This document shows positions 54,784-64,000 of a DNA stretch of 64,000 nucleotides, piece after piece. The notes under the pieces are model-generated. The model was not told the DNA's origin. It ran no database searches and worked only from the letters and a program-made list of their open reading frames with translations. Source of the stretch: Rosa chinensis (lineage: Eukaryota; Streptophyta; Magnoliopsida; Rosales; Rosaceae); the NCBI RefSeq assembly GCF_002994745.2, contig NC_037090.1, positions 17,410,001-17,474,000 on the forward strand. The letters are read 5' to 3'. Both the position numbers and the translations under genes were made by a program. The stretch's first letter is position 1, and every line of letters begins with the position of its first letter.

Positions 54784-57000
54784 GCCCCCTAATGAAAGGT
54801 TTTGAATTTATGTAATCTCCTCTTTTTTTTTTCCCTCAATCAAAGTTTTAATTGTCTAATTTTAGTAAGATTAGTCCTCCTTTCAAGTCCTCAAAATTTA
54901 TTGGTTCTATTGCCCCCAATGAAATGTTTTGAATTGATATAATCTTTTTTTTCCCTCAATCAAAGTTTTATTTGTCTAACTATACTTCATTGCTAGATGA
55001 ACTGACCTAACCAACTCTCTCTGCTAGGGTTTCTCGCAGAAGCCTTCTTCTTCGACAAAACTCCCCAAACTTGACTAGAAATCCATGGTGACTTCCTCTG
55101 CTCGTATCATGGCTGGTTCCAATGGGGGTCAGCGCGGGTGTCTCTTGGGCCAGCAGGATCGGAGGCGCTGCAGTCCAATCATTGGTACATGGTTGGTCGC
55201 TTGTTAGGGCCAAAAGCTCGGTTTCCCGGCTTTAAAGGAACTATCTCCTACATATGGCATATCAAATCGGGTCTCACGATCCAGGATGTGGGTGATCACT
55301 TCTTGTTCCAGTTTGACTGTGAAGCTGATCACAACCGTGCTTTCCACGGTGGACCTTGGTTTTATAGGAATACCTGGATGATGTTTGAATTCTCTGCCAC
55401 AATTGAACCTGAGATCACTCTGATCTATGAAAAGGTAAAGGGGTTCTGTAGAGATTGTGGTTTGTTTGAGCATGATGCTATGGGGTGTGATGGTTTCCTC
55501 ATGGAAGGAGCAGTCGCTTCAAGGGCCGCAGGCTGCTGCAATGGCCAATCTGTCACTGGAGGGGCAACGTACAGACTCTGTTTCGGGTGAACGTCTGATC
55601 CAGAGGCCTAATCCAGAAGGAGGGGACAGAGGCAGGTATGGAGTTGGTGGCATCTCTAGAGTTGGAGGGGGTACATGGGATCATGCGGATGTGGAAGACC
55701 ATGCATTACTATATGATGTTGGTCTGGTTCAGTCCAAAAACTTCGGTGCTCCAAACTACACTGAACAGCTCCTCGTTGGATTAAGTGAAGTCAATTGTTT
55801 CAAGAATTGGGCTTTAGTTCCAACCAAACGAGTGCCTAAGGTGATTACCTTGCAGCATGTCCCGGCAACTAAGAAGAAGATGTCTATAGGTTTGCAGGTT
55901 TCAGAGTTGGTTCTCGTGGGCTCAAAACGCAAGGCAGCGTTTGAGCTTGCTAGGGCAAGGAAAAGGTATTTAGCTCTCCCCTCTTCTGAATTGCAATTGC
56001 AAGTCGATGGAAATACTACTCTGATGCTGCAGCACAAGAATGGTAAAATCATTGTATCCCCAAGAAGAAGAAACTTGGGCACCCTCGTGGTAGTAAGAAT
56101 AAACCCAAATTGCTCGAGTCCTTGGGTTGGACGAGAAAGTGAAGAAAACTCAAAACTGGAAGAGCCAGGTGGACAATACTGTTGAAGTTGGAGTTGTTGA
56201 GAAGGCCATTGAGACAGAGATTTCTAAGGCGGATGGTGGAGAGAAGGAAGTGGTCATGGAAGGGGAATCTACTCCCCAAATTTCAAATGTTATTTAATTT
56301 TCTTTACAGGTCACAAAGATTAACTTCTCTGAGGATTCATCTTACTATTTTGCTTCGGAGGATTATGATCTTTGTTTGGAATAATGGTGTGTAATTTTTC
56401 TTAAAAGGTGGGTGTACTAGGGGTTTCCTGGGTCTTATTCTTGTTTTAAAATTGGTATTTAGAGTTCCTTAAGGAACGATTCTTTCTATCGACCCCATAA
56501 GGGTATTTCATTTTTGTACTGCTTGCTGAATTAATACAATGGGCTGACCTCTTTTCTTCAAAAAAACGTTTTATTTGTCTGATTTTAGGGAAATTATTCT
56601 CCCTCTCCCCAATAAACTTTTTTTGCCCTCCAATAAAAATTTATTTGGTTTTATTGGGGGGCAATAAAAGTCTTTGGCGACCTCTCCGGTGACATATAAG
56701 ATCTCCAATGACTTCTTTCAGGTTCTCCAGTGAGATTTTCGGAGAAGTCCGGCAGCCTGTCACTGGACTACCGCGAAGTCTCTAATGGCTTCTCTCTCTC
56801 TATGTGACGAAGGAATGAGGGCAAAATATTCTCAAAAACAAAATTAGAAAAAAAAAAAAAAAAAACTTAATTGGGTATTAGTGAACAACTTATAAGAGTT
56901 ATTATTGGTAAGTGGGGAAAAAAATAAGTGAGTGGTATAAGAGGGGAAAAATTTGTAAAATTAGTGTCAAGGGACAAAATCCCATTTTTTGTTTATCGGG
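54784..57000. mobile_element. Mutator-like TIR element, copy C (carrying a LINE insertion)
   Basis: The right end GTGTCAAGGGACAAAATCCC (about 56970-56990) is inverted-similar to the left end of copy B. The element holds ATTGCCCCC units at 54781 and 54909, and CCCCCCAATAAAA-type units at 56600-56680, then CGGAGAAG and CTTCTCTCTC in the same order as in copies A and B. Its left end is not resolved; it begins near the duplicated block at 54783. Confidence 0.5.
54978..56567 (+). mobile_element. LINE-derived insertion with ORF1 only, 13-bp target duplication
   Basis: GTTTTATTTGTCT occurs at 54965-54977 and 56568-56580, and the right end has a short A run (56560-56566). The insert codes for plant LINE ORF1: DUF4283 (WYMVGRLLGPKARFPGFKG, DHFLFQFDCEADHNRAFHGG), then the knuckle CRDCGLFEHDAMGC, and a further frame (55457-56185) with the hydrophilic tail. 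No endonuclease or reverse transcriptase follows; a short 3' tail joins directly. The body is therefore internally deleted or was mobilised in trans. Frames change near 55500, so ORF1 is broken. Confidence 0.8.
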
Positions 57001-57176
57001 TAAAAACCGTATCATTGCAGGGAAAATTGGCTATTTGTGTCCAAACAGGTCCCAATTTTATAAAGATTTTGCATTTTAAATTCATGACTGGATCCCACAT
57101 TATCTCTCAAAAATTTAGGCCTGGAGTTGATTGATTGGGAAGCCCAAAAGAGGTTTTAAGCATTTTATTTCGCTGA

Positions 57177-57700
57177 TTACATAAAGAACGGCATAAACTC
57201 AGCGTCGTGATGAATCATGTTGGGTATGGTGCTTGAAGGCTGTTGATAAACCAAGATGGTGTTAACCATCAATTGGTCATCAAATATATAATTGTACCTC
57301 ACCTCTCCAATCTCCCATGATTCTATAAAATCATAGGGAATCCAAACCTGAACTCCATAATAGATGTGCCGAGTGAGAAGAGAAGCATGTGTTTGGACTT
57401 TTTCATACATAACATGATGTTCATGAAGTATTTTTCCTTCTTCACATAGCCCATGAAGCTTTTGGATATCCAAAATCGCGAGTCCACAGTCTCAAGTGAG
57501 GGCCGATAGATGCTCGATAAAGGGGAGTGTACAAAACTAAATTTGTACAAAGAACCACAACTCCAGAAATACTCTCAGTGAAAGGATTCCAATATGACTT
57601 TGTCACAGGACGCCAATATGGAATATCAATAGACATTGGCAGGTGAGGAATGCAATCACAGTTTCCAAATAAAAGTACCTTGTAGTTCTTCTGCAATCAT
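57177..57700 (-). pseudogene. Unrecognised coding-like remnant
   Basis: Two overlapping frames on the minus strand (57442-57696 and 57177-57473) have protein-like composition: CIPHLPMSIDIPYWRPVT, then FTESISGVV and, in the second frame, a tyrosine-rich stretch. The look is that of a broken F-box-associated or similar domain, but I cannot name it. Confidence 0.35.
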
Positions 57701-59454
57701 CAAATAGCACATCAGATTTTCATCGAAATGAACCTTCTTTTGGGTGATTATGAATTCAATAAATGATAATTAAGACATTTTGTATCCGGAGCAGAAGCAG
57801 GTAAAATTGACCCCCACAAGTGGACTCGTTCTTTGTCAAATTGAAGACTTGCATGAATCGGATCTGAAGATGAGGTTTGGTGATGAATCCCATCAGAAGA
57901 AGCCGAGTTCAATTGAACAGAGGTATCTTTGTTTAATGAAATGTAGTTTTTGTATTATTTGAATTTCAAGTTTGTTTTTTTGTGTCCCTATCAATTCAGT
58001 CTTTCTATTTCATCCATGGATTTTATAGTTGATGAGTACTGGAACGGAGCTATCCATGGATTTTTGCAATTTTTCTGCTCATAACCATAGCATACATGTA
58101 CGAGGGAACTATCTATGGTTATTTTTTTGCAAATTCATTGGTTACAAGCATACAATACAAGCTTTACAAATATTAAACCATAAATTTTAGGTAAACAAAA
58201 AATTTGTCATGCTAGTTTAAACAACGGATTTTTTTTTGTGACATGTTTTGTTGGACTTGTGCTCCTAGCTCATTAGAGGCAGATAGTCAGAGGGGAGAAG
58301 ACGAAGGAGATGTGGTATTCCTTTGCATTTTTGAAACAAGGAAGTTTTGCTTCCCCTTTCTTGCTTTTTGTTGCGACTTTGGCTGCTAATGTTACTTTAA
58401 AAAACGTTAAACAAATTAGTATTATTCACAAAGTATAAAACAAAAATAAAACAAAGTATATATTTACAAAAACACACAAGTTAGAATGCTAATCTTAATT
58501 AGAACGCTAATCAAGCATGCAAGACTCATTGTTGATTTACCTAAGGAATTATAGATTTTCCACTTAAGCAACTAAGACCTAGAACGCTAGCATATCTTAA
58601 TTTGGATTCAATTACATGCTCAATATTATAATTTCTAAGTTTGCAACCAAAGAACACAAAACATATAAAAGGTGGGATTAAAGCACAAAATCAACAAACA
58701 TTCATCAACATATCATGAAATCACAATTAACAATTTGAAAATCCTAAAACATTTATCATGCTTCATGGTTATTGGAAAGTAAACATCAAATCATATTCTT
58801 TATTCTCACAAATTGTTGAAACATCCATTTAAAACAAAAACCTAGAACGTTAGTGAAATTGTCATTAACGTTACAAGCATAAGAAACCAAAAACAAAAGT
58901 TAGAAGCACATGGTTACACTTTTGAAGAGATTCAAGAACGCAAGAAAGACTCTCTGCTATCATTGCTGCTAATTTTATCTTCTGGCAGGTCAGTAGTACT
59001 AGAACCTTTAATTCGCCTTTTATCATGTCTCTATGCTCATTTTCTATTATATTAAATTCAGGCTTAATTAGCAAGCTTTTTTTATTACAATTTGGTAAAT
59101 GAATTATAGAAGGAGCATGATACAACTGAAGGCAGGCATGTTTGCAGTCACTATGAGTTGAAAGCATTCCCTGCAGTGCTCATGATTAACCCAATTCACT
59201 GGCCAAAGTAAGCGTTCGTGGCATGGAATGGTTGAACGGGACACTTTCTTGATCATCGCTATTGTATTCAATCCCCTACATGATATGTAAGGTTTGCTTG
59301 CACTTTATTGTTAGAAACCTTTTCACACAGTGGGATTGAAGTTTTACTTGAGGTTAATGCAGGATGGGCTAGGACCATTCTTGGATAGCACCCCAAGAAA
59401 CGACATGAATATGAGAAGTACTGCAGCTGTCTAGGAGACTAGAGGAAAAACAGT
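57701..59454. other. AT-rich region without a recognised gene
   Basis: Short ORFs at 57780-57962 and 58871-59167 show no known domain. A motif AGAACGCTA(A/G) recurs loosely (58502, 58581, 58852), probably by chance. Confidence 0.35.
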
Positions 59455-60230
59455 GATATTTTTTTTTCTCAAAAGAGAAAATTTTATAAACAGTACCCCA
59501 AATAAAATCCATTCATAACTTTACCTAATACAGATATCATCACTAGAAAGTACCAGACCTTTAACCTCTGCAATTAAAGAACTAAGAGGAGGTAGGTCAT
59601 CTACATCATTGTTAATAGCCAGCACTGCTACTAGGCAGTCACTTTCAACCACTGCTTTCGTTACTTGCATGACTTGCAGGAATAGCAAACCTTGTTTTAA
59701 AGCCAGCAGCTCGGAGTGTAATGCAGAACTAACAAAGTTCATCTTGTAAGAGAAAGCAGCAATGAATAGCCCTTGACAGTTCCTAAGAACACCCCTAATG
59801 CCACCATAAGGAACATAGGGCATAAAGGCACCATCTACGTTTAGTTTCAAAGTATCACCAACAAGAAGGCTCCATTTTTTTATCTAACCTTTGTCGACTC
59901 GGAGAAGAACACACAGACAAATTAGCTTGCAAATATGCCTCATACCAAGCCAAGGAAAAGACCACCAAACTTGAGGTAGTTTGAGCATGATTCTGCCACA
60001 GAATATCATTTCTATTTCTCCGAACACTCCATAGGAGAATTAACAACTTATCTAAAAGAGTTGAGGCCAGAGAACTAGCCCTCTCCAGGAACCATTCTTT
60101 CCACGGTAGACTTGATGACTAAATAAAGAAAGGTGAGGCACTCAACATAGCACCAGCAATATAGCAATCACAGAACAAGTGCTCAAGTGTTTCAACTGCC
60201 TATGAACACACGACACAATTCAACTCACCC
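59455..60230 (-). mobile_element. 5'-truncated LINE fragment (RNase H and part of zinc domain)
   Basis: A T run at about 59459-59468 is the poly(A) tail. The ORF at 59521-59850 is an RNase H-like domain (KLNVDGAF, then ESDCLVAVLAIN). Upstream lie WSVRRNRNDILWQNH (59855-60046) and AVETLEHLFCDC (about 60180), the end of the zinc-binding domain. The reverse transcriptase is missing. It ends near 60230. Confidence 0.8.
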
Positions 60231-61714
60231 GTGTAACCTATATATAAAACTAATGATTACATAAATACAAGGCTTTTATATGTAAGGCTAAGCCTTACGC
60301 CTCAAGGCAAACGCCTTGTTGAGGCTCTCCCGAAAACGCCTTGGCTACGCCTCAGCCTCTTAAAACATTGCTCCTTATTAACCATCAAACCCATTATCAT
60401 TTCCCTGTGCGTTTTTTGTCTTCTTTCTTTTCCATTCATTCATTTGTATGTTTAATCCAATCTTTGGAGATAAGATCAACATGAAATATATGAAATAGTT
60501 AAGAAAATTATAAGGCAACAAATATACATGGTTGTAGACCCCCCATCCCCAGCTAAGCTTAATTCTACGTCCTCCCAAGAGGGAATTATTGAGACTTTAG
60601 GACATTGCTCTCTCTGCAGAATATATGAAGTAGACTACACACAGTATTTGATGAGAAACAAGGAAAGGGGCATATCAAGACTAGTAAGGCTGTAAAGGAG
60701 GTTACCTATCAGAATATTCAGCGAATCCATAGGCTTTGCCTTGTGGTATATGAACATGGAAAACATTCCTGATCTAGCTAAAAACTTGTCTTAACAGGTC
60801 TGAATTCATAATGGGTGATAGGAGCAATATTTGCTATATTTTTAATGTAATTCTCTCTAGATTTTACTTAGTTATTTCCTTAACATTATCATTTCTAACT
60901 TAGTTTTGTGTTTTTAGGTAGTTTTGAGTCTAAAATGAAGGCAAAGAGGAAATGAGGCGCATAAATGATCAGAAATAGAGAAATGATGTTTTCCCAATCC
61001 TAATAGGAGAAGGAATCCCACTTGAAGTAGGAATCCTGAGTCAACCAAGAATGAGCTCGTGGAAATGACAAAAATGGCGAAAATGCAAGAGTCCTAATTG
61101 GACTAGGAAACCTGTTGGCATAAGGAGTCCTGATGATACTAGGATACCTGAGTGGACTAGGAGAGCCCAAGAACATTCATGAAGCTTCTAAATGATGTCA
61201 TGTACGATATGTACAAGGCATGTGGAGGCAAAGCAATCAAGATTAGAAGGAATCCTAATTGAACGCAAGATACACATCAAAGTCAAATCCGTTTCAATTT
61301 AGGAAATCTGCCTGTGCAGATCAATCAACTTCGACAAAGTCTTGAGAGTAGCTCAGAACTAACCAGATGATGATCCTTATATATTTGGAAAGCTACAGAT
61401 GTCTAGTTTCTAGAACTTTTTACAGTTCATCAATATCATTTTTCTAGAAAACGTTATGAAAACGTTATGACCGATTTAGTACATGAAGGTCAATTAAGCT
61501 GCGCGTGAATCTGACTTTTGACGGGAAACTTTGTTTTGAGGCCCAAAATTACATCAGAAAGACCATGGATGAATTTGTGCTTCATGTTCCAAATAATATT
61601 GTACATTTGCTGCAAAAGAAGATTCTAGAGTTGTGTCAATATCAAATTGGGAAGCAATTACAACTTGCATGCAACAAGGAAGGAAGAATAAAAATCAGAT
61701 TTGGATTCCTGATT
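60231..61714. other. Repeat-like region, possible LTR
   Basis: From about 60818 (TGATAGGAGCAATATTTG) the sequence resembles an LTR in style: repeated AGGAATCC/AGGAGTCC phrases and no ORF. No second LTR or target duplication was found, so the assignment is open. GCCTCAAGGC/AACGCC runs at 60296-60350 form short inverted repeats. Confidence 0.3.
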
Positions 61715-62495
61715 TTATTACGGCTTAGTTTGGGATTGCTGTGCTGTGAGAGGAAGCACTTCCGAACTTGCTGTGAGAAGAAGCAGCTGAGGTGTTTGGT
61801 AAACTGTTTTTAAAAGTGCTATGAGAACGAAAAGCAATTTGTAGGTGTTTGGTAAGTTGCAAGGCAAAAGTGCTTTGGCTGGGTATGATTTCCAAAATGG
61901 ACATACATGCTAAGATATGTTACTAAAATACATAATTTTATTTTTTTGATTATGTAACTATACCAAATAAAAAAAATTCTCATATATTATTCTTGTACCC
62001 TTGGTTGGACCAAATAAAAGATTTACTTTAAACTCTTCAATATGAATATTATGTTTTACTATTACACAAAATAAGTCTAGAATATTTGGATTAATTTCCC
62101 GACCATAGTTCAACGGGAACCATTACACAAAATAAATTAAAGTCACTTGAAATTTGCAACTAAATGCTAAGTAGATGCATTCATTAGACTTTGTGCAATT
62201 GCATTTCTTAACACCTCCATTTCTTGTCTTCCTGGACCATCTCCATCATGTTCATTATCCTCCATCCCTTCACTAGTCTCTTCACTTAAGTAATTTCCAC
62301 TTTCATCAAAATCAATATCTCGTTGAGCATATCTTCGTACGTAGTTATGAAGAGCTATAGTAGCAATAACTATCTTAACTTTTTTTTCATAAGGAAAGTG
62401 TGGCATATCACGTAAAATACTCTATTTCTTCTTCCATACCCCAAAAGTGCGCTCAATAACACCCTTAAGTGAAGAATGTGCATGATTGAATATTC
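61715..62495 (-). mobile_element. PIF/Harbinger transposase fragment
   Basis: The minus strand reads SSLKGVIERTFGVWKKK, then DMPHFPYEKKVKIVIATIALHNYVRRYAQRD, the C-terminal end of Harbinger-type DDE nucleases; one in-frame stop lies after KKK. The tail has an acidic stretch and ends at 62167. The left end GGCTTAGTTTGGGATTGC at about 61715, next to TTA, is typical for a PIF/Harbinger TIR with a TTA target. The other end is lost: at about 62495 the nuclease runs directly into the FBD/LRR copy. Confidence 0.72.
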
Positions 62496-62902
62496 AAAGG
62501 TGGGGAATCACACACTAATAGTCTTTCAAGAACTGGGCCATTAGACAAGAAGTCCTCTAGAACTTCTCCAGCCAAATCAATACAATTGAAATTAAGAACT
62601 TTGAGGTTCTTCAAACCAATGCATGCAGAAGGGCCTTGAATTGGAATATGACCATCACACAAGTGCATGCTTCAAAAGATCATGGGGGAAAGTATACCTT
62701 GGATCACGATATCCCAAGACTGAAAAGTCCAATTCCAGCATTTAAACCAGTCCCTGCTCCATTGCTAATTGGATCCATTTATCAATTAAACCTGAGAATT
62801 CTTGATTTAGATAAGAAGGAACCCTGAATTATTCAATGCGTGGGACATTATGCTCGTCCACCTCACCATTGATCCAAGGAACAAACCTACTTATTGCATC
62901 TT
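62496..62902 (-). pseudogene. Partial FBD/LRR-type F-box gene copy 2
   Basis: Minus strand: DAISRFVPWINGEVDEHNVPRIE, then (with several stops and frameshifts) IDKWIQLAMEQG, LCDGHIPIQGPSACIGLKNLKVLNF and EVLEDFLSNGPVLERLLVCDSPP. It matches copy 1 (63370-64000) and is cut at about 62495 by the Harbinger sequence, so the rest of the LRR and the FBD are missing. Confidence 0.78.
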
Positions 62903-64000
62903 CTACTTCTGATTTGTAGGTTCAACAACACTCGTTATCATGTACTTTACAACTTCGAGATGATATGCGCTAGAACCATGTGCTGCATCATATGCTACTA
63001 GTTGCACTACCTGGAGATGTTGATGGGAGCATTTGCCAGCTTTATATTTAATTTCTCTTATCCAAGGAAATGCTGGATTCAACTGCACCGAGGATACAAG
63101 TTAGTGTACACGCAACATGAAGGAAAATATACCAGTGAGTATAGGCTGCATGATAAAAACATACCACAAGCAGAAGACCCTCCAAGTTAGGAGTGGCTTT
63201 AAGGAAGGAAGTTAATTGAAGAAGAATACAATCATCTTCTGTGTAGAGACATAATTCCAAATGTTTGAGACTTGCTCGTGTATTTCTCAAAACCAAACAA
63301 GGAGTAAGGCACTAATATAATCCCATAAAAATAAAGGACAACGAAAACATAACAATTGGATGGACTAACCCCGAGGTGATTCAATTTCAGAATCTTTAAC
63401 TGAGAAAGACGGCATGAGAGTTGAGTGAAGGCAACCTTTATGCAGTCCTTACAGGAAGGCATACTAACTGATACCTCAACAAGCAGCGGTACATTTCTAA
63501 GAAGCAAATTTCTACAATCTCCATCATATATAAATGAAACAAGGTTTGTGTCACAAATCTCAATGCTTTTGATGTTTCTACAGTATTCTATGAGTAGATA
63601 CTTCAATGCAACTGATGAATCAACAACTCTTAGATTACTCAAAGATGGAGAATCACGCACTAATAGTCGTTCAAGAACTGGACAATTAGACAAGTAGTAC
63701 TCAAGAACTTCTCCAGCGACATCAACACAATGGAAATTAAGAACTTTGAGGGACTTCAAACCAATGCATGCAGAAGGGCCTTGAATTGGAATATGACCAT
63801 CACACAAGTGCTTGATAAGATCATGGGGGAAAGTATACATTGGAGGAATACATCCAAAGATTGAAAAGTCCAACTCCAGTGTTTGAACACCCTTTTCCAT
63901 TGCAAATTGGATCCATTTATCAATAGAACCTGCAAATTCTTGATTTAGATGAGAACGAACCCTGAACAGTTCAATGCACGGGACATTATGCTGTTTCACC
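62903..64000 (-). CDS. FBD/LRR-type F-box protein, 3' part (runs off the window)
   Basis: Exons read on the minus strand: 63370-64000 (continuing beyond the edge), 63165-63311, and 62903-63082. The first gives HNVPCIELFRVRSHLNQ, then IDKWIQFAMEKGVQTLELDFS, GLKSLKVLNFHCVDVAGEVLE and LSNCPVLERLL, the LRR-like pattern of plant F-box/FBD/LRR proteins. The second gives ASLKHLELCLYTEDDCILLQLTSFLKATPNLEGLLL, the third LNPAFPWIREIKYKAGK and HLEVVKYMITSVV, i.e. an FBD-like end. Intron 63312-63369 is only 58 bp, unusually short for a plant. The F-box itself would lie to the right of the window. Family substrates are mostly unknown. The last 25 or so residues, before the stop at 62903, are a little shorter than expected. 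Confidence 0.65.

Overview
The window is plant nuclear DNA, and the gene content suggests a eudicot, probably Rosaceae (inference; I ran no search). It holds intron-containing genes, a plant DYW-class PPR gene, a plant-type RNA-dependent RNA polymerase, FBD/LRR and F-box sequences, and a dense load of Copia, LINE, Harbinger and Mutator-like elements.

Layout. 1-6.1 kb: the 3' end of a Copia-like element, then a tandem pair of NHL/LEA_2 membrane-protein genes (the left copy broken, the right copy 2757-3524 open), and two members of a terminal-inverted-repeat element family. 7.6-10.3 kb: an intronless 883-residue PPR gene matching EMB175, with a 30-codon upstream ORF whose stop overlaps the main start as ATGA. 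10.9-12.1 kb: an intron-bearing fragment of a Cactin splicing-factor gene with an internally duplicated, stop-containing exon. 12.2-38 kb: a duplicated host segment torn apart by transposons. At its centre lies a LINE of about 6.9 kb (13718-32734, minus strand, 15-bp target-site duplication) that received two Copia elements (14346-18766 and 20075-27252) and a solo LTR (29483-29991). A third Copia (33660-37759, plus strand) lies in the flanking host copy. 39.8-41.8 kb: a TIR element carrying a 21-bp GC-rich repeat and an array of about 23 units built on the palindrome AATAGACGTCTATT. 42.4 kb: a ribosomal protein RPL26 pseudogene fragment. 43.5-48.7 kb: an RDR1-like gene in five coding exons with DLDGD, ending about 150-190 residues earlier than the family normally does. 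49.8-54.8 kb: duplicated relics around a broken F-box gene containing a run of 25 cytosines. 54.8-57 kb: another TIR-family element, with a 1.6-kb LINE-ORF1 insertion flanked by 13-bp repeats. 59-64 kb: a 5'-truncated LINE, a Harbinger transposase fragment fused to a partial FBD/LRR gene copy, and the 3' part of an FBD/LRR gene running off the right edge.

The likely functional host genes are the NHL gene, the EMB175-type PPR gene, possibly the RDR1-like gene, and possibly the FBD/LRR gene at the right edge. They do not form a pathway. What links the window is transposition: the boundaries can be read at base level from target-site duplications, and the three Copia elements share the habit of carrying in-frame tandem repeats in the spacer between integrase and reverse transcriptase. 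Exon boundaries and orthology are read by eye and from memory of the families.
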